Assembly: GCA_009741485.1 (NCBI GenBank)
Contig: CM019217.1
Span: forward strand, 40,404,006-40,468,005
DNA length: 64,000 nt
Origin: Malurus cyaneus samueli
Taxonomy: Eukaryota > Chordata > Aves > Passeriformes > Maluridae
Direction of reading: 5' to 3'
Program-made: the position numbers and the translations under genes
Shown here: positions 26,500 through 37,886 of the stretch, piece after piece
Numbering within the stretch: the first letter of the stretch is position 1
Layout of the letters: the number at the start of each line of letters is the position of its first letter
Notes under the pieces: model-generated
The model's database searches: none
What the model saw: the letters and a program-made list of their open reading frames with translations, nothing else
Told to the model about the DNA's origin: nothing

Positions 26500-26632
26500 A
26501 ATGTTATTTCAGTGAAAAGGTAACTCAGCACTGGAACAGTTTGCCCAGAGAGCCTGTCAAGCCTTCATTCTTGCAGATATTTAACAACTGGGTGGACATG
26601 GTCTGGGACAACCATTTGCAGGTGACCATGCC
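26500..26632 (+). mobile_element. CR1-like LINE fragment
   Basis: The phrases CAGCACTGGAACAGTTTGCC, CAGAGAGCCTGTC, AGATATTTAACAACTGG, TGGACATGGTCTGGGA and GGTGACCATGCC follow the CR1 tail in sense orientation. The usual terminal octamer repeat is missing, so it is truncated at both ends. It is diverged and old. Confidence 0.8.
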
Positions 26633-26899
26633 TTATTTCTATTCTCTTCCCTTGCTTAACTACATTGTTTAACTGCTACGGCTTACGCTTGTGGTAACAT
26701 GTGGTTATGTTGAAAAATACTAGGCTGTGTCTGAACAGCATGTGAATTTCTTGTTAAGCCAGGTAATCCTTGGTTCTTCATTTGTCAAAACACTGGAAAA
26801 GTTTGTAAGGCACTTTCCATTTGGGAGTCTTCTTTCATTGCTGCTGAAATATTGTGAGCAATTTGTTAACATCTAGGTTCCCTCCTGAAATCGTTAGGA

Positions 26900-27265
26900 A
26901 GTATTTTTAGCATCTTAATGAATTTTCTTCTTGCAATTTGCGTGCCTCTGACAGAGACCAATGTTTATGCAATGGCTTCGGTGAAAGAGTGCATGCTTTG
27001 AGATTTCCAGGTATAAACAGGCAGGCGGCAGCCAACAGAATGGCAACTGTTGGATGCCGATTCTGTCAAACACTAAGAAATATGGAATATAGCCTGTACA
27101 TCCATATGCATAATCCAGAGCATGCCAGCTCTGCGTATCTAACACATGCACGCACAGCCCTCCTTGGCAAGCCAGGTGATTCGTGTGGTTTAGCAGGGAA
27201 TAATGCTGCTGACAGCGCCTCGTTGTTAATGGTCTGCTCACGGGTGGGGAGCAGCTCAGATTGAG
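26900..27265. promoter_or_regulatory. Candidate conserved/regulatory element in intron 2
   Basis: About 360 bp of non-repetitive sequence with CpGs spared in an otherwise CpG-poor intron. It contains Oct-like ATGCAAT/ATGCATAAT motifs, and long open frames overlap on both strands (108 codons + at 26938-27264; 108 codons - at 26915-27241). Neither translation resembles a protein family and neither strand shows flanking splice sites that convince me, so I favour a regulatory element over an exon. Confidence 0.35.
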
Positions 27266-27807
27266 TCCCCAGGGGCAGCTGGTGAAGGTGTAATTTAGTC
27301 CTCGTCCCCTGGACTCCTTTTCCTTTGTCCCAATTCTGATTTTACGGGGTTAGGATGGTGACAATCCCAATAGTCAGGGATGTAGCCCTGCACTGAGAGC
27401 AAGCACTGCTGTGTCAGCAAGGGTAGGGATGGGCTTGGGGGGACCTGGGAACAGAGAGGAGTGGGGAGAATCCCAGAAAATGAGCGCTCAGCCTGAGCCT
27501 CAGCCTTAGCCCAGGCCTGTGTCCAGGTCTGTGCATGAAGCTCCAGCAGAAAAGAGGTTCTGCTGTCCAGCTGAGCAGGTGGGTATGGAGGATGCAGTAA
27601 AAGGGGTGTGCTTTGCTTTTACCAGCTTTCACAGGCACCTGCTGATCTGCTGATTCAAACCGTTCCCAGCCTTGTCCTGATTTCATCTTTTTTTACCAAA
27701 GGGCTAAGGGGAACTGAGTCAGATGTGCAGCTCCCACACTTATCTGTGATGTTTCTCCAGACTCAAATGCTTCTTTTAACTTCCTGCAAAAACCCCGCTT
27801 CTCTCCC

Positions 27808-27859
27808 TTTTTCCTCTCTCCTTCCCTTCTCTCTTTTTCCTCTCTCCTTCCCTTCTCAC
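27808..27859. repeat. Duplicated 26-bp polypyrimidine tract
   Basis: Two adjacent units beginning TTTTTCCTCTCTCCTTCCC (27808-27833 and 27834-27859) are nearly identical, inside a longer pure C/T run that starts near 27799. Such tracts can adopt triplex (H-DNA) structure. Confidence 0.9.
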
Positions 27860-30110
27860 TGTTGCTGTCTTCTGCTCAATTTGTCAGTTCAACCCCAATT
27901 CACATTAACTTAGGCCTCAGGACTAGGTCAGTTTAGACCTTACATTAGAATTAGATACAGTTTAGAGGTGTTTAAGCAATAAGGACTTTGCCTGAATGAA
28001 ACAAAGCAAGATGAAAGTGTAGACATCTGTCCCAGGTTATTAGAGGCAAATTTGAATGCCAAAGCACAAAGCACAGAAAAAAACCCATATTTTACTTCTA
28101 GGTTTTTGCCCAAAGGTTAAAAAATGTTCTCCCTCAGTAACAGCACTGAAACTCCTATGAAATGTAGACAGAGTGTTCAATGACTTTATCCTCATTTAGG
28201 ATGTCATGATCAAGAAAGAAATGCACAGAAAGTAGTATTCTAGGATTCAAAAGCAGTCTGTGCTTTCCCTGTGTTGTCTGGTCTCCAAACAACCTGAGGT
28301 TTGTAGTTCACAGTGTCTATCTGGAAAATCTGTTTGCTTGTAGGATCTACGAAGTCATAAAGTTTGATCCTCTAAAATCCCCTGTCCTAGAGAGGGAAGG
28401 GAAAAAATCTGTTGAAGATGAGGAGTGAATTGTGAGGTCTAAGAACAGAGCTTCTCCTGGTCACTTCCGTGCCACTTTCATCTCTAAAGTAACAAGAGAA
28501 TTTTCTTCCTTCTGAGGTTCCATGGGCACAGTATCTATGTCCTATGCAAATTCCTGGATTAGAAGTAGCAAAACTTGCTTTTACTTCCTCCCCCCCAACC
28601 CCACTCACTTTTCTAAATGTAGTCAAGAAGTTTTATGTTTCTTTTAGATTTTATATTCTTTTTCTCAGGAGAGGGATGGAATTCTGCATTCTACTTTGAT
28701 TTTTTCTGTCGGCAATAACATTAAAAAGTCATGGGTAATTTTTTAAAAATCCTATACAATCATGGTGCACTAATAAGCTTATAGCAAAAATAAAATGTTT
28801 AATTGATATCTTCCACCACATGCTTAAAGCATTTTTTAAGTCTTAGGAAAGTTGCTTCCAAAATCTCTCTGTAAAATTTCTTCTATAATCCTTCTTCCGA
28901 CTAGTCTGTCACTGGGGGCTGGAGTGTCAAAATCTGGAATTAAGATGGGGCTGATTGCTCCTTTCAAGATGCCTGCTGATACTTATTAGCAAAGGCTGTC
29001 TGTAGACTTGCAGTCAGATCAAGAGGGCCACGGAGGGAGCAAATGTGCATCTTATCTATTGGACTGCACCTCTTGCTTTTTTGTTCCTGTTACTGAACAT
29101 CATCACTGTGGAAAAGATTAATCTCAACCAAATATTTTGAGGGATGATAAGATTCACATGTATTCTCTACCTTTTGATTGATATTATTTTTTAATTTCAC
29201 ATGCCAGGTTGGCAACAAAGAATAAAGTACAACATGGTGGTGTATGGGGGCAGTGTATTTATCTTCCTTTAGTAGTCAGCTTGGCCTTCTCACATTGAAT
29301 CCTAGGAAGAGGATTTCCAGTTACCCTCTGAATAGATAAGAAATGGTTTCATTTACCTTCCTGGTGTTTGGAATTCCATGCAAACAAAATCATAAGAGAA
29401 TATGAAAAGACACCCTAATCAAGAATCGGAAATGATGGCGAATTTTCATCATGAATTCCAACTGCAGTAATGGCAAAACAAAACCAGGAGAGATTTGGTT
29501 GATATATTACTTGGGGTGATTTGCTCCTGTTAAAATTTGTGCAGTTTAGATTTCTAGTATCATGAAAGAGTCCAGATACTTGACGTGTATGTTTATGAGA
29601 TCTGGCAGTTTTCCATGGCTTCCTTGTTGCCTCTTATTCATTAGGTCCTCAAGACTACTCTGTAATTTAATTCCATCTGTTTATTTCTTTTTTTTTCTAT
29701 CAGACAAATGCTTTAATTTATTCTTTTCCATTGCTTCTTTTTCTCAGCCATTTTCCCTGTGGATTTAATGCCTATATTTATAACCTAGAAGATGTAGACT
29801 TTTATTATCTATATTAGCCTTTATTATTTTGGTTTGTTAAAATGAAAGCGATAGCCTATGGCATGGATAGACAATGCTTATATGTGGGAAATAATATATA
29901 AAAATCAATATAAAAATAATATTAAATAATAAACATGGTGTATAACAATTCTGTTGATCTGTAGACAAATTCGGCTGTACCCCAGATTTTTTTTTTAAAT
30001 TAAATAATGATCCGCTTAGCTTATGGTTTGTTTTTCACCACTGATTCTAGTTAGCTTTTAAATTGTGTTTTTAAATGAAGATAATTATGTGGTTTAAGCA
30101 TTTGTTTCTG

Positions 30111-31169
30111 TGCTGGGTTAGCAGGGGGTTCATAGCAGGAGGTCTGCAGGGGGTGGCTCCTGTGAGAAGTTTCCAGAAGCTTCCCCTTTGTCCGGCAGAG
30201 CCAATGGGAGCGGGCTCCAGGATGGACACACTGCTGGCCAAGGCTGAGCCTGGCCTGGCAGAAACGGTGGTGCTCCTTCTGTGATTACATGTTTAAGAAG
30301 GAAAAGAAATGTATTGTGCAAATGTAACTGGACTAAGTGAAGAGTGGGGTGGGAATATTCGAGGGGAACAGCTCTGCAGACAGCAGTGCTGTGTGAAGGA
30401 TGGGGAGGAGGTGCTCCAGGTGCCCCAGCCGAGATTCTCCTGCAGCTGTGCTCCCTATGGTGGATCATGGGAATGCAGAGCTCCTCCCATGAAGGAGACT
30501 GACACCAAAGCAAGTGGATGGCTGAAAGGAGGCTGGAAACCTGCAGGAAACCCATGCTGGGCAGGGTCTGGGCCAGACCTGCAGACCCATGGAGAGAGGA
30601 GCCCATGATGAAGCAGTTGTTCTGGTAGGACTTGTGACCCCATGGTGAACCTGAGTTGGAGCAGGCTGTGCCTGAAGGACTGCATCCTGTGGAAGAGTGA
30701 CCCATGATTCAATTTGCAGCATTTTGTGGAGAACTGTTGCAGAAGGGATGGATGCACTTTGGAGATTTTCATGGAGGACTTTGTCCTGGGGGAGGGACCC
30801 CATGCTGGAGCAGGGGAAGGGCTCCTCTCCCTGAGCAATGGCAGAAACAAGGTGTGATGAACTGACCCAAATCCTGATCCCCCATCTCTCTGCACTGCTG
30901 GAGCAAAAGAGGTAGAGCTCAGGAAGGAGGGAGGAGTGTGGGGAGATGTTTTAAAGGTCTTATTTTACTTTGCATTATCCTGCTCAGATTTTGTTAGTAA
31001 TAAATTTAGTTAATACTAGTCTGTTTTGCCCATGCCAGTATTTGCTGAGTTATCTCTTCTGGTCTTTAACTAACAAACCTTTCATTATATTTTCTCCCCC
31101 TTGTCCACTTGCAGAGGGGAGTGATAGAGCAGCTGTGGAGGGTGCTGGCATCCAGCCAAGGTCAACTCA
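30111..31169 (+). mobile_element. Solo LTR of an avian endogenous retrovirus (ERVL-like)
   Basis: About 1.06 kb of GC-richer sequence matches, from memory, a widespread bird LTR family: GGGTGGCTCCTGTGAGAAG, AGCCAATGGGAGCGGGCTCC, repeated CCCATG...GGAGCAG modules, GTGTGATGAACTGACC, then AATAAA at 30999-31004. The 3' end reads ATAGAGCAG...GGCATCCAGCCA. Boundaries TG at 30111 and CA at 31169 are approximate, and I found no clear target-site duplication. There is no gag, pol or env remnant on either side, so it is a solo LTR left by recombination. It lies in the same orientation as FSTL5. The family name is not certain. Confidence 0.85.
30999..31004 (+). terminator. AATAAA poly(A) signal of the solo LTR
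   Basis: A canonical AATAAA in sense orientation, followed by a T/G-rich stretch (GTCTGTTTTGCCC from about 31019) as in LTR R regions. It could in principle end FSTL5 transcripts early inside intron 2. No transcript evidence is available. Confidence 0.6.
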
Positions 31170-32608
31170 CTAGTTTTAAACATTGGTATACTGTGCATCC
31201 GTACAGTGATGTATTCCCAATAGAGGAACTCTACCATTGGTATACAGCACTAAAAGGAAGAAAACTGTTTGTTACATTGGGTTTTAGTATAAAATCAAAT
31301 TACAGTATTTGTGCACTATAAGACTCCTTTTAAATTCGCCCCAAATAGTTTGGTTAGGTATAACATCATCATTGTTTCTTTTCAATATCTATACTATAAA
31401 ACATTAATAATTTTATTTCTATACTTTGTGTGGTAGAAAAACAAGTTCAGAAAAAAATCTCTTTAGTACTGGGAAAAAAATTTCACTAGTCTTAGCTCTT
31501 CTTTATTGCTTATCTTTTACTAAATGTGTGATGTGCAGTGAGAACACAAATCTGATTATTTTTAGATAAAATCATATTTATTGAAATACTACTATACCTT
31601 TTTTTTTCTTTTGTGGTAGCCACTGATTTTGTCACTTACAAAAACACTGTTCTGATTTTTGTCTTTCCAAGATGTCAGGTTAAACAACCCATCTGTATTT
31701 CATGTGAACTATGGCTTTTCTTATCTTGCAGTACAAATATTTGCTATCACAATATCTAAGCAATTTCTTTAGCATTTATATTCCTGATCAGTTTAAAGTT
31801 TTTCATTTGAAATCTTTGCAAGGAGCCATGGTGAGAAGCATTGATCTGTATTTACTATATTAGATTTAGGTGTATTTGATTTGGCTTTCTTCAGCAGCCT
31901 TTCCTTTTGAGACTTTTGCAACTGGCAAACTGTGGCTTCATCCCCATTGTTTATAAAGCAAAATATCAGTCAGAAAGTCCTCTTGCCTTGTGAACTTTCT
32001 GAAATAGGCTGTGCTTCCCTAAAATGCCTTCAGTTCTGGGTAAAGTGACTGCTGGATTACAGTAGTTGCTATGACATGTTATTTTTTTCTCTTTTATAAT
32101 TACTGGTGGGATCATATAAGTAGTCCAGCTCAGGGCATTGTATTTGTTCCTGATAACGGATTCCTTGGGAAATCATGCCAGACAAGAGCACTACATCCGT
32201 CAGTGTACTCAAATCCCTTCAACTATGAGCTAAGGGAATGCAGTTTCTTTCAGTTTCAGATTAATTTTCCATAATGAAAAAAACCAAACAGCAGCTTTAG
32301 TAGCAACAACAAAAAGCCCCAGTCTCCTTTCAAAAAATAGAGGATAGGATGGCCATTGAAAACATTAAAGGTTTTGGTTTCTGTCCTTAGGCCTGGCGGA
32401 AAGAAAATGTAGAGCATAATGATAGCCTAAAAAAGAGATGTCTTAATTGAATCTTTTTTCCTATTGTTATGCATTGATACAACTATGATTAAATAACTAT
32501 AGTTTTTAGAACATGGATGCTTAATGCCTAAAACATAAAATTCAAAAAAAGCTCTCCCAAACTTTACTAATGCAGAAATGTTGCTATTTTTCTTCATTAA
32601 AATTGCTC

Positions 32609-32711
32609 ACAGAATCATAGCATGGTTTGGCCTTGGAGGTATCTTAAAGATCACTGTGTGGAACACAGTACTTGAGGTGGTGTCTCATGAGAGGCAAGAG
32701 ATGAGTAAGAG
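32609..32711 (-). mobile_element. CR1 LINE remnant with internal deletion
   Basis: The plus strand begins CACAGAATCATAGCATGGTTTGG, the reverse complement of the CR1 3' terminus, and runs to TTAAAGATCA. It then jumps at about 32655 to a segment normally a few hundred bases away (GAACACAGTACTTGAGGTGG, TCTCATGAGAG). It is short and old. Confidence 0.82.
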
Positions 32712-34591
32712 ATTTTTGTTTCAGTTGACACATCTTCTTTATTTTTTTGTATTTTTTCAGTTTTCATTTATTATACGTCATTGACTATGTTTAACTGCAT
32801 TTATACTGTCTGTATAAATTAACACAATGTATAAACAATACAATGGATGAACAGTACATTTATGAGAACTAAGTTGAATAGCAATAAATATTTCTATAAC
32901 ATTTTAGTAGCTTCTGCTTAATGTTCATTGCCAATTCTATCAAGCACTCTATGGAAGTGAATTTCCCTTCCCAATGTGTTCTAACAAAATATTAATTCAA
33001 ATAAGAAAAATCTAACAAATGTAGTTGGTGCTCCTTTTTCCAATGAAAACAAAAATTATTAGTCATTTGTTTGATGTATTGTTTATAACTCTGATTATGT
33101 AACCTGGAATAGGCAGCCTGTGATTCAAGTCTATTTTCTAGGGACAAGGAAGGCCTATCACTCTCTTGAGGCATCAGTGCAATTTTCATTTCACTAGTTT
33201 CATGAAACTGCCATTAATTTCTATTACTGTTACCTGCAGATTGTTGTCATGCGTCAATGCAAGTAATAAAGCACTAACATTACATTATCTAAAGAAAATT
33301 TATTCAACTTGTTTATTTATCGATCTTTATTTAGTATTGCATAATTTGATGCTACAACTCTGAAATAGTAACTACTGTATTGCAATCAACTGATCCCCAA
33401 ATTTGTTAAAGACTAATCCCACTGCAGATAGTTTGTGGTGTTTTTTATAAAGGTCTGACAAACAGTTGCATTGGTCAGTCTGACTTTCCATATAAGGGCA
33501 CCTATTTATTTCATCATTCTTTCATTCCTCCTCTAACTGGGTAAAGAGTAAATCATGCTTTTCAAATAAATTAGTGAATCTTCAAATATATTCTAAACCT
33601 TAATATTTTTCTATGCCTTCATATTTTCAAAGATTTCTTTTGATGGTTTATTGTTAGGAATTAGTAAAGAACAGAACTTGCCATTTGGATACATCTGTCT
33701 TGTTTGCTTCCTGAGATCTACTCCATAGTTAGATGGAATACATCAGTCATTGTTTGGTCAGGAAATATTTGAAAGATATTATTTTTAGTTTATTATTCAC
33801 AAAACCTGATTTTATTTTTGTTTACTTGTATCAGTCTAAGGCAGAGAAGAAAAATAGATGTCTTTATATGTATACATATATGTATAAAGAAAGAATTGTA
33901 ATTAAAAGCACAGTATTATCTATTAGGTTAAAACTTCAGCAATTTAGTGGATTGTTATTTCAGCTCTCTGCAAACTTTTTTTTAAACTAATTGTTTCCAA
34001 CATGAATGCCAAGAGAAAATAACTAAAAGCTTTACAGTACATTGTCTACCACACAGTAGGAAAACTGTGACCAATTGTTAGTATGTCTGCAGAGTGTGTA
34101 GCTGCACTTCATAATTCATTTTGAAAAATTAGTTGAAGTTCACCAATCAAGTACTGAGTTAAACTTGCATTTTCTAAGATTCAGTAGAAGAAAATATGAT
34201 CCTAATTTTACTTTCTAGTTTCCTAAATGTCACACAGTGGGTAATACAATATAACCTTTCATCAAATCTCTGGTTTAAATGAATGTATTCCCCAAATATA
34301 GAGTTGAACGCTTTACAAAAGGGCAGGTGCAATTGATTAATATTCATTTCATGAGCTTCTCTTTAGCTTTGCCACTCTACCTTATCTGCCCTTATAAGGT
34401 GAATGGTAGAAACAATCTTATTCCTAGCAATGTCTCAGCACACTGGTTTTAATCAATACTGGTAGATAGACTACAATTTTACCCATAATTATGTCTTAAT
34501 GCAGACTAAATATTACTTGCATTCCTGGATTGTAAGAAGGTAATTGATGTTTACGCTCTCATGTTTATAGTCTCTAATTGTCATTCTTCCT

Positions 34592-34624
34592 GCAGATTTT
34601 CTTCTATCTGTACAGAAAATCTGC
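34592..34624. repeat. Perfect 11-bp inverted repeat with 11-nt loop
   Basis: GCAGATTTTCT (34592-34602) and AGAAAATCTGC (34614-34624) are perfect complements. The flanks CCT and CAGG could add pairing with one bulge. The stem is too short for a typical pre-miRNA. It may be a chance structure or a palindromic regulatory site. Confidence 0.7.
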
Positions 34625-37600
34625 CAGGAGGAAAAATAAGATCTGAATGAGCCTCAGACAGGCTGAATAATAAAAGGCAAAATACATTATGTGGTTTTAG
34701 AAAATTGCACTTAAAACCACCTCTGAAATTTAAAAAGAAAAATGAATAGGGGTTTTAGGCAAATTGCTTCCATTAATGTCAATGGGAATACTATGTCTGA
34801 GATCCATCTGCAGTGGCTTCCTTTTTTTTTTTTTTGTTTTAAATAGCACTATATTGTCAGGAAATACACTACTGTTCAGTAATTGTGAGGCTACCTGGAA
34901 TTTTAGGAACTCATGTAAGGGGGAGATAATAGAATACCCATTAAACACTGTATCCTAGAATTTCCAGTGATAATTCAGAGATGTGCCAACGTGCTAACAT
35001 TTTGCTTCTTGGAGATATCTTTCCTCCTCCTTTGCCTATTCAAATCTGGATTGTTCTCAGATAATTGCAAAATAAATATATATGCACTGAATATGAGCAG
35101 TTTCTGAGATATATCAGATAAGTATATTCTCCTGCAGTACCTCATCAACTGTCCTGTGTTACTGCATTTCTTGGTGGGCTTGAAGAAACTACATCTTATG
35201 CTGGCTATGCATGGGAAAGTAATTCTACACCAAGTGTCTGAGCATGTAAAGTTTAATGCAAACTATGCACAAATAGCAGTAATTATTTCTGTAAAGTCAT
35301 TATTTACCTAACTCCTCCAACTAAGCTAAGGAGAGCTGTAGGCTGGATTTAGCTATATAAATTGGCTTGTGCAATCTTCAGTATATAAGTGGTTTTGTTC
35401 ATAGTAGAGCATGTTTCAATGCAAAAGTATACTCTCCTTTCACTGCTTAAACCTTGCATTAAGCATTTTATTGCTTAAAGCATTGTAAGACCAGCAACAC
35501 TGCAAGCAATATAAAATTGGTAGAGTGTTTTTCTGTCATATGCTATGAAACTGCTTATATGCTTATAAATTTTGAATGAATTTGGTCTGTCATCAAAGAA
35601 CAAGTTATGAAGACATCATATTAGAGAAGCTGTAGTAACACTGTATTTCTGTAAGAGTGAGCTGCCTAAGAAATCTACACAAAGTAACCTTCTGTGCATA
35701 TTCTATAATTTTTTTTTTCCTGTTCAGCTCAGAATTGTGACCAGTTCTAGAATAGTTGATGATAATGAGGTGTATGGATGGTAGAGTAACAGTCGGTGGA
35801 AGAATTCATCCTTGAAATCACCATGTAGATTTCATTAGATTATTTTCATTGTGGAAAAACGACAAAATTTGGAAAATCAGCCTTTCTGTGCTTCAGTAAA
35901 ATGAAGAAATATATTTGGCTTTCCCCTACAGTTTTACTGGGCCTGTAGAATCATCCTCTTGGACAGGGTTTTACATTGAAAACAACAACCAAAAAAAAAG
36001 GGAAACTCTACAGTCCTACTAAACCCTGGATTTAGTGCAATAAGAATCGATGAATTTAAAGATAAAACCGAAAGCTACTACTTAGCTGCCTTTGAACTGC
36101 AAGAGTAATCAGGGCTTATAGGTTCTATGGGGTGCTTATTTGTCTTGGGAGCTACCAACAGCCTGCTGCACGCTGGTCTTTTTATATCAGGCAGTGGTTT
36201 TAGGAAATGTGTCTACATGAACTGTGAACAATCCACAAAAAGGAATTGTGCTTGTCTTGAAAGTGTACAGATCTAACTGACTCTGCCTATGTTAAAAAAG
36301 AAAGGTTATTTTGTAAAATGCAATACATGGTGTATATATTTGTTATAAACAGTATGATTGTGTCATTAGCAGGAAGCTGCTTCAGTTCAGTTGGTACTGA
36401 AGAATATTGGGATTTAGACAATAACTTTAGTCCAAAACTGTTTCATCTTGAGGACAAACGCTTTGTTAGCTCTACTTTACATGGGCCAAGGCTGCCTTTA
36501 AAATAATATGTGCCCTTGCAACCATCTATGTTATTTGCTTTTGTGTCGGAAAGGCCCAAATAGGAAAAAAACCCTATGGATTAGCTGTTGTAGAACTTCT
36601 CTCCACTTCCCATCCATGGAAATCACACACTTTGTTAAAGCTTGATCTAGAGATAGTTTTCCTTCAGAGAATGTGGACAAGCTGGTGCTGGACTTCTTCA
36701 TCTTTATTTCCTCTGTGATTCCCCTTTGCTTTTAGGGGATTATAGTCTGCATGCAGAGAGGAACAGCTGCTTCCAACTCACCTTGCTGGGTCTGCCATGA
36801 TTGTTCTTTATGTTCCTCAGCAAACCAAGAACCAAATCAGTGTGTTTTGCAGTTCCCCCTTCCCCCTCTCTGTAGCTGGGCTTTTTTGGTTTGTTTTTGG
36901 TTTTAATGACAAATACTTCACTCTTGGATCCAGGCTCCCCAAATACTGTTGGGTTGCTTTCCTATAGATTTATGAATTCAAGACTTCATATTTTCTCCAG
37001 AGGCCTGTAAGACTTACATTTAAGACTGTAATATTTAGTAATACTCCTGGGAACGCCATTAATTCTGAGAACTTCTGCAGCTTTATGTATTACCTTATTT
37101 TTGCCTAGCAACCTTGCTTCACATCCCGTTTCCTTCACACAATCTTATATTCATGTGATGCCTTAATCAATACAAGAACAACCTGTGGCATGTTATTTTC
37201 TCAGAATTTGCTGCTATAAATGGTGGCAATCTCTAAGAAAGCTGGGCTGTGTATGCAGAACACCAGTTCAAGAATCCTGCTTCAAATGTTAAACTAAAAA
37301 GCTCTCCGCAGTAAATAGGGTTCTGACAAGAGCAACAGGAAAATGGTTCACTTTTTTGCACATTCTTTCTTCCTTGCCATAGAAAGCAAAGCCTTGCTTA
37401 TGGCTGCTTAACAGAATGGCTTTACAAATGTAAATGCCATTGCTTCTGCTTCATGCATTTGTAGTTTAAATTGCAATTGTACTGCAGTTGCTAAGAGTCT
37501 GCTGAAGTCTGGTTCTCTGAAACTTCTTTGAAACACAAATGTTCAGCCTAATGTCATTGATCAAATTGTGTCTGAGAATAGTTTACCAGATTGCTTTGTG

Positions 37601-37885
37601 CTCTATGTGTGCTTGCACTCTGTGGCTGTGACCATGCTGATATTTCACCTGTGAATAAAATGTTTCTGTACATTTGTAATTCAGATTTCATGTAACTAAT
37701 GATGTTGTATTAATTTAAGTGAATATGTTGTTAATTCTACTACTCTAGCTTGTGCATATTTTAACAATACTATTTTGGTACCTCTCTTACAGATTTTTTT
37801 TAATAGCAATTATCATGCAATAATGGTAAAAATGACTGAAGAAATTAATTAAAAAGTAATTATTTTACATATTATACAACTATAT

Positions 37886-37886
37886 N
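37886..37886. other. Single ambiguous base (N)
   Basis: The only unresolved base in the window. It sits between TATAT and a run of nine A, so it probably reflects homopolymer or heterozygous uncertainty in the assembly. It has no coding consequence. Confidence 0.95.

Noticed and set aside
30130..30895. Minus- and plus-strand ORFs of 99-191 codons
   Set aside because: They lie wholly inside the solo LTR and are chance frames of its GC-rich repeats, not retroviral genes.
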